A stretch of DNA of 41,361 nucleotides from JBHIFB01 sp046760905 (lineage in GTDB: Bacteria > Gemmatimonadota > CAZMKB01): positions 1-41,361 of the forward strand of contig JBHIFB010000010.1 in assembly GCA_046760905.1 (NCBI GenBank). Reading direction: 5' to 3'. Numbering within the stretch: position 1 is the first letter of the stretch; each line of letters opens with the position of its first letter. Positions 1-7,989 of the stretch are shown here, piece after piece. Under the pieces are notes generated by a model that saw nothing but the letters and a program-made list of their open reading frames with translations, had not been told where the DNA came from and searched no databases. A program made the translations under genes and the position numbers.

Positions 1-2
1 AA

Positions 3-1244
3 GGCACCGTTCCATCAAGGGAAGAATTGTTCCCGGAGCTTATCGAGAAACTAAGTCGCTCACTGTCCGAGAGAACCGCCTCCACGCTCAGGAGAGTGAT
101 CACTGCAACCGGTACCATCATACACACAAACCTTGGTCGATCACTGCTTCCCGTCGAATCAATAGAGGCACTGGAAGAGGCCGGTACATCCTACACAACT
201 CTTGAATACGATATCGATAAAGGTGCGAGGGGATCACGCCACATTCATTGCGAACAGATGTTAATTGAGCTCACCGGCTGTGAAGCATCCCTCATAGTCA
301 ACAACAATGCAGCGGCAGTTCTTTTGGCGATGAACACGCTTTCAGCTGATAGAGAGGCGATCGTATCGAGGGGGGAGCTTGTTGAAATCGGTGGGTCATT
401 CAGGATGCCTGAAGTGATGGGGAAGAGCAACGCCATCATGGTCGAGGTCGGAACGACGAACAGAACAAGATTATCAGATTATGAGAATGCGATCGGTGAA
501 AACACTGGGCTGTTAGTAAAGGTGCACAGGAGCAATTTCAAAATGGTCGGTTTCGTGGAAGGGGTGAGACTCGAGGAACTTGTGGCTCTTGGAAGAAAAC
601 ACAATGTCCCGGTGCTTCATGATATCGGCAGCGGACTATTGCTGGATCTCTCACAGTACGGCCTGGGAGAGGAGCCAATCGTGGCAGAGAGTGTAAAGGC
701 CGGAGCCAGCGTCGTCACTTTCAGCGGTGATAAGCTTCTCGGTGGTCCTCAGGCCGGGATCATCGTCGGGAAGAAGACGATAGTTGACATGATGAGAAAG
801 AACCCGTTGACGAGAGCCTTCAGGGTCGACAAGCTCACCATCGCTGCCCTCGAAGCAACCCTCAGGCTCTATTACGATCCGGAGGAAGTGCTTCGGTCTG
901 TACCCGTGATCGATATGATCACGACCGATCCCGAGGTCTTGAGGAAGAGGGCGGAGGAGATTATTGATAGACTTGACGAAGAATGCATCCGGCACGTCGA
1001 GGTGTGCGAGGGAGAATCGATCATCGGAGGCGGTTCCTGCCCCGGCGTGAAGGTCAGGTCTATCGAACTCCGTGTAACATCAGAAAAGTTGAGTGCCAAT
1101 GAGATCGAATCCATTGCGAGAAAGAACGATCCTCCAATACTCGGCAGGATACACGATGATACCTTTACGATGGATCTGAGAACAATCAGGGAGGATGAGA
1201 CCGATCACATATCTCGCTTTCTCGCGAGGATACTGGGCGAATGA
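3..1244 (+). CDS. selA: L-seryl-tRNA(Sec) selenium transferase, 5' end outside the window
   Basis: PLP enzyme that converts seryl-tRNA(Sec) to selenocysteyl-tRNA(Sec) with selenophosphate in the cytosol. The frame is open back to the first bases of the window, so the N-terminal part (about 50 residues by comparison with the usual length near 460) is missing. The TTG at 27 is therefore not the true start. Visible family marks are the TGTIIHTNLGRS segment, the EVGTTNRT segment, the HDIGSG segment, and SGDKLLGG, whose lysine codon at 732-734 should bind PLP. The stop overlaps the gmhB start by 4 bases. No selB, selC or selD and no obvious selenoprotein gene is in view. The family call is firm; only the missing start limits it. 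Confidence 0.95.
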   Translation, partial: GTVPSREELFPELIEKLSRSLSERTASTLRRVITATGTIIHTNLGRSLLPVESIEALEEAGTSYTTLEYDIDKGARGSRHIHCEQMLIELTGCEASLIVNNNAAAVLLAMNTLSADREAIVSRGELVEIGGSFRMPEVMGKSNAIMVEVGTTNRTRLSDYENAIGENTGLLVKVHRSNFKMVGFVEGVRLEELVALGRKHNVPVLHDIGSGLLLDLSQYGLGEEPIVAESVKAGASVVTFSGDKLLGGPQAGIIVGKKTIVDMMRKNPLTRAFRVDKLTIAALEATLRLYYDPEEVLRSVPVIDMITTDPEVLRKRAEEIIDRLDEECIRHVEVCEGESIIGGGSCPGVKVRSIELRVTSEKLSANEIESIARKNDPPILGRIHDDTFTMDLRTIREDETDHISRFLARILGE

Positions 1245-1825
1245 GACGGAATTCGAGGATAGCTGCATTCTGCGACCGGGATGGTACCATAATCGAGGAT
1301 GTTCCCTACATATCAGATCCGGAAAAAGTCACCCTCATACCCGGCTCTGCTCTGGCCATTCGTAAGCTCAATCAGGCCGGTATCTTTGTCGTGCTCACAA
1401 CCAATCAATCAGGACTTGCCAGGGGAATTTTCACAGAGACCGATCTTCATGCGGTTAACAGGAGGATGGAAGAGCTGCTCGCCCGGGAAGATGCCCGCAT
1501 CGACGCCTCCTATTTTTGCCCGCATCTCCCGCGTGAGATGCTCTCAGCCGGTGAAGAGGCATGCGACTGCAGGAAGCCTGGAGTGGGCATGGTGAAGAGA
1601 GCTCAGACTGAAATGGGTATAGACCCCGCACGCTCCTATTTCTTCGGGGATAGGATGAGTGATGTCGAGATGGCGCTGAGAGCGGGTGGCATTCCTTATC
1701 TCGTCTGTACGGGTCAGGGTGAGGTGGAGGCCCATGCGGTACGAAACATGCAAGGTGTCTCTATCGTGAAGGATCTTCTTACCGGTGTTTGTGATGTGTT
1801 GGAGAACTTGAGGAAGGATTCCTAG
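1241..1825 (+). CDS. gmhB: D-glycero-D-manno-heptose 1,7-bisphosphate 7-phosphatase (HAD family)
   Basis: Removes the 7-phosphate of heptose bisphosphate in ADP-heptose synthesis for the LPS inner core. This 194-residue protein has the HAD nucleophile motif with Asp12 and Asp14 (CDRDGT), the TTNQSG motif near residue 55, and the zinc-loop ligands Cys93, His95, Cys108 and Cys110 that distinguish GmhB from plain HAD phosphatases. The GDRMSD motif near 136-141 binds Mg. Length is normal for the family. The ATG overlaps the selA stop (ATGA), suggesting translational coupling, although selA and gmhB are not functionally linked in known pathways. A histidinol-phosphate phosphatase of the same subfamily is the main alternative. 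Confidence 0.9.
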   Translation: MRRNSRIAAFCDRDGTIIEDVPYISDPEKVTLIPGSALAIRKLNQAGIFVVLTTNQSGLARGIFTETDLHAVNRRMEELLAREDARIDASYFCPHLPREMLSAGEEACDCRKPGVGMVKRAQTEMGIDPARSYFFGDRMSDVEMALRAGGIPYLVCTGQGEVEAHAVRNMQGVSIVKDLLTGVCDVLENLRKDS

Positions 1826-1840
1826 ATAGAAAATTCTGGT

Positions 1841-3367
1841 ATGCACAGATTAACATTTACATCTTCGATTCTTTCCCTTCTCCCAACCCTCCAGACTCTC
1901 TTTTTAGCTTCCGCTCTCTACTCGGCTGGCACCGCTCCAGGACAGGATACCGCAATAACGAGGAGGATCGAAGCTCTGCTTAACAGGAATCCAGAAAGTG
2001 TGCTGGAGGGACCTGTAGAGATAGGAGCCGATTCGACCCATCAGGGTGGCATACTTATGGTCAACGGACATTTGATTGTCTCGGGTAAAGTGATCGGAGA
2101 CATAGTCATCGTCGATGGGGACCTCTCGCTCAGAGGGGAGGCTGAGGTCGAGGGGAAGATAATTGTCCTCGGAGGGAAGGCATTCAGCTCGAGGTTGTCT
2201 CGAATCAGTGGGGAGCTCGAGATTTACTCGTTCAACGTGAAGGTGAAGAAACGGGCAGGAAGGTACTTTATTATAAGGGAAGAGAGCGTGAGGGAAGGAT
2301 TTGCGAAGCTGGAGCTAAGGGGCTTGAAAGGATTTGGCCTTGGACCGTATAACAGGGTGGACGGGTTGCCGCTTCTTTTCCACCTCAGGCTGGGTGATGG
2401 AAATACAGAAGAGAGGTGGAACCTCACCATCAAACCAATATACAGGGTCGCCGCCCACCGATGGGGCTGGGAGCTCTACTGGGAGGGTAACCGCCTGTGG
2501 AAACTGGAGAGAGTTGGAGTCGGGTACTACAGCGAAACGGTCACGAATGACGACTACCGGATGAGCGACTTCGAGAATACGATTGCGGCGATACTGTTCA
2601 AGGAAGATTTCAGGAACTACTATGAGAAGAGAGCTCTCGAGCTCTGGTTCGAACTGCCCTCGTGGTGGGATGTCACGCTTGGTTGTGAATTCGAGGCAGC
2701 AGAGTATTTCAGCATGGAACGGATGGCGGAGTTCAGCTTCTTCGGGTGGGGAAAGGAATTCAGGCTAAATCCCCCGGTGGAGGAGGGAAGGTCAAACTCG
2801 GTGTCGATCTATGTCACTCATGATACCCGGGACAATGAAGACAGCCCCGAGTCAGGCTGGTTCAACACGCTCACAATTGAGAGGGCGGGGGATCCCTTCG
2901 GCGCCGATTTCACCTTCACGCGATTCGAGGCCGATGTGCGAAGATATAACCGCCTAGGGTTCAATGCCCACCTCGATTTCAGGTTTTTCTTCCATTACGG
3001 CGACGATCATCTGCCTGCCGTCCGCCACCTTACCATGGGCGGAGTCGGTGGATTGAGAGGATACCCTGACTCCTCTTTCGGAGGTGACAGGATCCTCCTG
3101 GGAAGTGTTGAGTTCCGGTATCTTCTGACGGATGAACTCAAACATTCGATGCTTTTCAGGGACGGAATGGACCTCGTGGCGTTTTTCGATGTCGGGGAAG
3201 CGAAAGCCGGGCCTCTCGATATCACCACCGGTGATCTCAAAACCGATGCCGGTGTCGGAATCTCAGGCTCGGGGCTTCTCAGCTACTTTGGCCTGTTTGT
3301 TGCCCAGAGCTTGACAGACACCGAACTGGAGCCTCGAGTGACGGTGAGAGTATCGAGAGATTTCTGA
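1841..3367 (+). CDS. Exported protein with bactofilin-like N-terminal repeats and Omp85-type surface-antigen barrel
   Basis: No specific gene is recognised. A hydrophobic N-terminal stretch (about residues 5-30) looks like a signal peptide. Residues about 55-130 consist of short repeated strands rich in G-x-I/V patterns (HLIVSGKVIGDIVIVDGD and following), as in bactofilin or other small beta-helix proteins. Residues about 170-508 have amphipathic alternation. The end of the chain contains the motifs GGVGGLRGYP and GSVEFRYLL, and it finishes on an aromatic residue, as in the bacterial surface antigen barrel of Omp85/TamA/patatin-type proteins. It probably sits in the outer membrane. It is followed one base later by the FG-GAP protein gene, so the two are likely co-transcribed. 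The fusion of the two folds is unusual. Confidence 0.7.
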   Translation: MHRLTFTSSILSLLPTLQTLFLASALYSAGTAPGQDTAITRRIEALLNRNPESVLEGPVEIGADSTHQGGILMVNGHLIVSGKVIGDIVIVDGDLSLRGEAEVEGKIIVLGGKAFSSRLSRISGELEIYSFNVKVKKRAGRYFIIREESVREGFAKLELRGLKGFGLGPYNRVDGLPLLFHLRLGDGNTEERWNLTIKPIYRVAAHRWGWELYWEGNRLWKLERVGVGYYSETVTNDDYRMSDFENTIAAILFKEDFRNYYEKRALELWFELPSWWDVTLGCEFEAAEYFSMERMAEFSFFGWGKEFRLNPPVEEGRSNSVSIYVTHDTRDNEDSPESGWFNTLTIERAGDPFGADFTFTRFEADVRRYNRLGFNAHLDFRFFFHYGDDHLPAVRHLTMGGVGGLRGYPDSSFGGDRILLGSVEFRYLLTDELKHSMLFRDGMDLVAFFDVGEAKAGPLDITTGDLKTDAGVGISGSGLLSYFGLFVAQSLTDTELEPRVTVRVSRDF

Positions 3368-3368
3368 A

Positions 3369-4922
3369 ATGCGCCTATTGCCTCTCAGCCTTCTGATATG
3401 TTTCCTGGTGATAATTCCGGTTCACCACGCAGATTCCCTGCCGGATGCGGGTGATGCGGCCATTGTGTTCGACATCACCGATCTGCGGATAGAGGGGATG
3501 GTGACCGGAGTGATACCTGGCGACCTGAACGGGGATGGCATGAGTGACCTTCTGGTGCTTCATGCGAGCGGTGACCTCCTTAGGATAAGGCGTCATCTTT
3601 CCGTCTTCTACCAGTGGGAGTCCGGAGTCTTCTCGACGGCTGCTGACCAGACATGGAGAGCAGACAGCCTTGCACAGGCCATTGCGCTCGAATCCGGTGA
3701 AGCCGGGAGTCCTTCACGCATACTCTACGTGAGGAGAGACGGCGTGTACTGTTACGGATATGTCGTCGAAGAGGGTAAATTCGAAGTTGAGGGAAAGAAA
3801 ATTATAGGTCAAAACACGCTCTTCGTGTCCAGCGATGTGGAGAAGCTCGTTCCCTTCAATTCTCTCAGTGAACTGGACAGCGAGGGGAACAGGTGGATAA
3901 TCCTTCCCACGATCGGCTGGATCATCCGGTTCAAGGGCACGGACTCGGGGTTCTATGAACCCACAGACAGCATTCCCTACCGCCTCAAGTCAAGGATACT
4001 CCCCGAATGGGAGAATTATGTGACCGATGGGACGTTGAGCCTCAGGCAGGTTCTCACAACTCCTCGAATATCGCGGGGCAGTATCGGGAGAGGCCGTGGC
4101 AGAGATTTCATCCTGCTGTATAACGGGATGGTTGATGGCTACCTCGAGACTCTGGGGGGATTTAATGATAGCCCAGATGTGCACATCGGATATGATCTTG
4201 CCATGAGCACGCCCCGGGAGGAAGGCGGCTACATCTTCCGGTCTGTCCTCCATGACCTTGACGGTGATGGATTCTCAGACGTGGTCGTAACAAGGCAGGA
4301 GGGGCAGGGTTTGAGCGGTTTTAAAACGACACTCGACATCTATTTCGGTCCTCTCACGGAAATCGAGGGCAGCCGGCCGTCTCAGAGGATCGTTTTCAAG
4401 GACGCGTTTTCTTACTCACTGACCTTCGATGACCTGGATGGAGATGGGACCAAGGAGATGGGGGTACCGGTGGTGAAGCTGGGGGTTTTCGATTTGATTC
4501 GGATACTCACATCCCGAACTCTCAAAATAAGCGTCGAAATTTACAGGCTGGGCTCCGATGGCCTTTACATGGATCGCCCTCAGTACGTCCAGGAAATCAA
4601 AGCGGGTCTTGATTTCGGGGGTGGCAACGGGGAAGTGGTAGGGGAGGTGATAAACGCAAACGGGGACATGCTAAAGGATCTTCTTATCTCACTCAAACCG
4701 GACAGGCTTTCCATCTTTCCGGGAAAGGGCGGTGGGGGTCAGAGGTTTTTTGATAGAAAACCTGCAGTCGAATTGGAAACTCACAAGGGGGTCCAGCTCA
4801 AAGCGGTCGATCTCACGGGCAACGGGCTCGACGATCTGGTAGCCACCTTCGGCACCAGCCCCAGGGGAGCAGGTCTGGTGAGGCTCTACCTGAACAGAAC
4901 CGATGTCACTAACCTGCCGTAG
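3369..4922 (+). CDS. Exported FG-GAP/VCBS repeat protein
   Basis: A signal peptide is clear (MRLLPLSLLICFLVIIP, cleavage probably near residue 22). The mature part holds several calcium-binding FG-GAP type loops: DLNGDGMSD, DLDGDGFSD, DLDGDGTKE and DLTGNGLDD, spread from about residue 55 to 500. This implies a beta-propeller-like secreted or surface protein. Such repeats serve in adhesion and in surface carbohydrate or protein contact, but no catalytic residues are visible and the role is unknown. The start is one base after the stop of the barrel protein gene, pointing to a shared operon and possibly a shared location at the cell surface. Confidence 0.75.
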   Translation: MRLLPLSLLICFLVIIPVHHADSLPDAGDAAIVFDITDLRIEGMVTGVIPGDLNGDGMSDLLVLHASGDLLRIRRHLSVFYQWESGVFSTAADQTWRADSLAQAIALESGEAGSPSRILYVRRDGVYCYGYVVEEGKFEVEGKKIIGQNTLFVSSDVEKLVPFNSLSELDSEGNRWIILPTIGWIIRFKGTDSGFYEPTDSIPYRLKSRILPEWENYVTDGTLSLRQVLTTPRISRGSIGRGRGRDFILLYNGMVDGYLETLGGFNDSPDVHIGYDLAMSTPREEGGYIFRSVLHDLDGDGFSDVVVTRQEGQGLSGFKTTLDIYFGPLTEIEGSRPSQRIVFKDAFSYSLTFDDLDGDGTKEMGVPVVKLGVFDLIRILTSRTLKISVEIYRLGSDGLYMDRPQYVQEIKAGLDFGGGNGEVVGEVINANGDMLKDLLISLKPDRLSIFPGKGGGGQRFFDRKPAVELETHKGVQLKAVDLTGNGLDDLVATFGTSPRGAGLVRLYLNRTDVTNLP

Positions 4923-4976
4923 CTTCTGAACTTATCTGAGATTACGGAGCATCTAACTGATCCTCGGCACCCGGTA

Positions 4977-5005
4977 TTGACAATTCGATACATATAAGAT
5001 AAGTT
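4977..5005 (+). promoter_or_regulatory. Possible sigma-70-type promoter upstream of the BNR-repeat gene
   Basis: A perfect -35 hexamer TTGACA lies at 4977-4982. With 17-base spacing the -10 is TAAGTT (3 of 6 matches), so the -10 is weak. The stretch up to 5020 is A+T rich and includes TATAAA at 5014-5019. The placement just after a stop codon and before a separately spaced gene makes a promoter reasonable, but the evidence is partial. Confidence 0.3.
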
Positions 5006-5033
5006 GTAAATGATATAAACTGTCTAAAGATTT

Positions 5034-5054
5034 TCCTCTCCACGAGGGAGAGGA
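5034..5054 (+). promoter_or_regulatory. Hairpin that would cover the ribosome binding site of the gene at 5058
   Basis: TCCTCTC (5034-5040) pairs with GAGAGGA (5048-5054) around a 7-base loop. The right arm is the purine-rich Shine-Dalgarno stretch placed 3 bases before the ATG at 5058. If it forms in the mRNA it would hide the ribosome binding site. The pairing is seen directly; a regulatory role is inference. Confidence 0.35.
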
Positions 5055-5057
5055 CCA

Positions 5058-6974
5058 ATGCGATTTTGCATCCCCATCATCCTCGTTTCGTTTCACACAG
5101 CATGTACCCTCCTGATACAAAGCGTCTGTTTTCAGGTACCGGTCGGGCATTCCGTGTTATATGCTGCGAGAGCGGTTTCAGAAGATGAGGACAGTTGTTG
5201 GAAATCGCCAAAGCCTGTTTTAAAACGCCCACCCGCCGGATTCTCTGTCTCAAAGGGTAGTAACCGTTGCCCGGCCCAGGTGAACTACAATGTTGTCGAC
5301 GATGAGGTCCTCAACCTGAGGTGTCTTCTCGGTGGTGGCAGGAAGCTCATCCGTCACGACTGTGCCGGGGAAGATCCGCCTTCACTTGAAGTTGTTTTCA
5401 CGAGGGACCTCGACCGGCCTCAGATGGTCCTTCACGATGCTCTGTCTGTAGATAACGGAGCCAGCTGGAGCGTTGTGGGGCCTCTGAGTTATGATCCCGA
5501 GAATTTCAGGGACAGAAATCACGTCATCGGCTTCAACGGTGGTGTAACGCATATCGTCTACACGGAACAGTTCGGGAACCCCGAGAGCGGGTTGACCAAC
5601 ATGTACTGGATCGATGATCAATTCACCTGCCTCGGGACTTTCCCTTCAATGACCGAGATCACCCAGGTGGACAGCCTGGATGAGTTCTACCCGATGCTTG
5701 CCTGGGTGGAGCCAAGCACGGTATACATGAGCTTCATCGATTTCGCCCATGGCAATCCTAACATCACTTATTTCAAGAAATCCACAGATAATGGTAAGAC
5801 CTGGTCAGACAACCTGAATATCACAGACACGATTGAAGCTGAGGACTTTGACATTGGAGGGATGGATGGACCTCTTATGATAGATGCAGATGGCGAGTTC
5901 ATCGCAGCACTGGCCTGGGTCGTACTGGATGATGCATGGGCCGACTCAAACGGCTTTTGCGATAATTGCGTCTATCCTGCCTACACCCAGTCTACAGACG
6001 GTGGAGATACATGGGATCCGCTTAGACTTGTCTGGGGCACGGACATAACAGCATATCCTCATGGTCATTCCGGTGATCCTGAATTTGATCAGACAATAAG
6101 CTACGTGGGAGGAGTTGATGGTTATTGGTGGACATTCGGGGCTATCAACTACTGCCAGGACAAGTGCGCCATCACCTCAGACGGTCTCGTCCACTTGGTC
6201 TACACGATGCTTGATACGACCTATGGTTATGAGGCGCTCTTTCACAGCATCGTCGACGACGGCACGATCACAAACTACCACATCGGGTTTCCCGAGGATC
6301 CTGAGCTTTCGGGTGAGTCGGGCGTGGCCTTCATGTCTTCGATCGCTAAGGCGGATGACGGCCACATCGTTGTCGGCTGGACTGAGTTCATCCAGCCTGA
6401 CGGTCTTGGTGACATCTGCATGCACGCGATTCCGGCAGGAGAGGGTAGGGGACCTGATGGTCCAGTTAATGTGACAGACAGGCCGGAGGATATTGTCTAT
6501 CAGAGGATAGTCGATAAGACAGTTCCCACCGGGAACCCCTATGAGTGGTATGTTGACTGGGTTTTTGAGTTCTACGGCGAGGGTGGTAATGCAGCGGATT
6601 CGACCCTCTGGCATCTTCAGGCTACCTATGTCCTGCCGCCTGTTGACATCGAAATACCTGATGAGAAGGATTCAGGTGCTGGCAGGGTCGTCATTCTCGA
6701 TCAGAACTATCCGAATCCATTCAATCCGGCGACTGTAATCTCTTTTGGCATTGGCGGAAATCCAATCGGGAAACAGCATGTAACTGTCAAAATATACAAC
6801 CTGCGCGGCAGGCTCATGAGAACCCTCATCGATTCAGAGCTTGCACCGGGCAGCCACAAAGTCATCTGGGACGGGAGAGATGATGGTGGGGAGACAGTCT
6901 CATCCGGCATATATTTCTATACCCTGAGAATCGGGGACAGGATACGCGTCAAGAAGATGACAGTTCAAAAATAA
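5058..6974 (+). CDS. Secreted BNR-repeat (sialidase-fold-like) protein with C-terminal FlgD-like sorting tail
   Basis: The protein has 638 residues with a hydrophobic N-terminal export signal. Two BNR/Asp-box-like motifs (STDNGKTWSD and STDGGDTWDP) and a third related SVDNGASWS segment indicate a sialidase-type beta-propeller. The full set of sialidase catalytic residues was not identified, so enzyme activity is not claimed. Residues about 555-638 form an FlgD-like Ig domain: QNYPNPFNPAT, then VKIYNLRGRLMRTL, WDGRDDGG and SGIYFYTL, ending in a short basic strand. Such tails direct secretion or surface attachment in FCB-group bacteria (type IX-like sorting). A similar tail ends the subtilase at 30023. 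It appears to be its own transcription unit. Confidence 0.75.
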   Translation: MRFCIPIILVSFHTACTLLIQSVCFQVPVGHSVLYAARAVSEDEDSCWKSPKPVLKRPPAGFSVSKGSNRCPAQVNYNVVDDEVLNLRCLLGGGRKLIRHDCAGEDPPSLEVVFTRDLDRPQMVLHDALSVDNGASWSVVGPLSYDPENFRDRNHVIGFNGGVTHIVYTEQFGNPESGLTNMYWIDDQFTCLGTFPSMTEITQVDSLDEFYPMLAWVEPSTVYMSFIDFAHGNPNITYFKKSTDNGKTWSDNLNITDTIEAEDFDIGGMDGPLMIDADGEFIAALAWVVLDDAWADSNGFCDNCVYPAYTQSTDGGDTWDPLRLVWGTDITAYPHGHSGDPEFDQTISYVGGVDGYWWTFGAINYCQDKCAITSDGLVHLVYTMLDTTYGYEALFHSIVDDGTITNYHIGFPEDPELSGESGVAFMSSIAKADDGHIVVGWTEFIQPDGLGDICMHAIPAGEGRGPDGPVNVTDRPEDIVYQRIVDKTVPTGNPYEWYVDWVFEFYGEGGNAADSTLWHLQATYVLPPVDIEIPDEKDSGAGRVVILDQNYPNPFNPATVISFGIGGNPIGKQHVTVKIYNLRGRLMRTLIDSELAPGSHKVIWDGRDDGGETVSSGIYFYTLRIGDRIRVKKMTVQK

Positions 6975-7102
6975 TTGTCAGAGTGGCATAAAGAGGAGGA
7001 GAAAGTTTCTTTTGTGGGTCAGGCGAATTGGGTACCGGCTCTGGCTTATAACAGGGAACATTCCCCTGAAATCAATCTAATCTGGCAACACTTCACTACC
7101 CC

Positions 7103-7131
7103 TTGACTCTACCTTCCTACTGTGGTATTGA
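7103..7131 (+). promoter_or_regulatory. Weak candidate sigma-70-type promoter before the TonB-like gene
   Basis: TTGACT (7103-7108) is followed after 17 bases by TATTGA (7126-7131), matching 5 of 6 and 3 of 6 consensus bases. It lies in the 273-base gap 6975-7247, about 115 bases before the start at 7248. An imperfect inverted repeat (CAGGGAA/TTCCCCTG, near 7053-7069) lies upstream. Nothing else is recognised in the gap. Confidence 0.25.
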
Positions 7132-7247
7132 ATAAGCATCGTATTTTGCGATATTTCAAACGGTACGATCCCGCAACGAGACGCAAGGTTACAAGTCAAG
7201 AACCTCGTGCGCCGGATGGTGTATGATGTGGGGAAGGAGGATGATGC

Positions 7248-7967
7248 ATGAATCAGAGGGAATACAGGGATGTCTTCTGGATATCCCTCGTCCTGTCCCT
7301 CGTCATTCATGCCCTCATACTTCTTTTGACCCGGATTCCCCCGACCTGGGTGAGAGAGGAGCCTGAGCGTAAGGAACTATATATACCCATCCTCATCCCT
7401 GAGGTGACGGGCCTCCAACCACCCGTCAGGAGAGAGGCCATCGAGATCATCGATGTCAAGCAGACGTTCGAAGAACTAAAGCCTCTCGCGCTGAGGGAAG
7501 CCAGGCCTATTCCCCTGCCGGGAAGCCTTATACCGGAACTATTCCCGCTCGAGCCGTACCTCACCTGGGATATGATCATGGATCTTTCCCATATCAAGCT
7601 CCTTCCACCCTATTATTTTTCGCGGTTCGCCTGGCAGTTTCCCGATACGACGAAACGGGTCTACACCGTGAATGATTATATACACCTGGCGCTTCTGGAT
7701 GCGCTGAGAGCGAGGGAGGAGAAGGAGAAGATGCTCGTGGATACACCGCTGGGAGAGTTCGGCGTCACTCCGGGTGTGATACACCTCGGTCCTTTGAAAT
7801 TGCCAATACCGTTTGGCGCATATTCTTCCAGGGAGTCAAGAATCGCCCAGCAGGAATATGGGGAGATACAGTCCCATGAGAATGTTGTAGAGATCGATGA
7901 CGAAGAGCTCGCCAGACAGAGAGAGCGGATACTGGAGTGGAAAAAGAGACACGGTAAGGATGATTGA
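7248..7967 (+). CDS. TonB-like inner-membrane-anchored protein without a recognisable C-terminal domain
   Basis: The protein has 239 residues with a short cytoplasmic start and one transmembrane segment (about residues 10-28, WISLVLSLVIHALILLL), whose SLVIHALI pattern is that of TonB/TolA-type anchors. A proline-rich periplasmic stretch follows (about 45-110). The C-terminal part is charged, and no TonB C-terminal beta-alpha-beta fold or YP box is evident. The ribosome binding site GGAGG lies just upstream of the ATG. It ends 22 bases before kdsB, so it is probably the first gene of the Kdo operon. The role is unknown; a link to envelope transport is only inferred from the anchor and neighbours. 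Confidence 0.55.
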   Translation: MNQREYRDVFWISLVLSLVIHALILLLTRIPPTWVREEPERKELYIPILIPEVTGLQPPVRREAIEIIDVKQTFEELKPLALREARPIPLPGSLIPELFPLEPYLTWDMIMDLSHIKLLPPYYFSRFAWQFPDTTKRVYTVNDYIHLALLDALRAREEKEKMLVDTPLGEFGVTPGVIHLGPLKLPIPFGAYSSRESRIAQQEYGEIQSHENVVEIDDEELARQRERILEWKKRHGKDD

Positions 7968-7989
7968 AAGAGAGCAAACGGAGGATGCG

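Noticed and set aside
4962..4980. Sigma-54-like TCGGCAC site before the BNR gene
   Set aside because: The -12 GC is missing and the TTG is one base out of register.
7077..7310. Minus-strand open frame of 77 codons in the gap before the TonB-like gene
   Set aside because: It runs into the start of the plus-strand gene, has low-complexity composition and no ribosome binding site.
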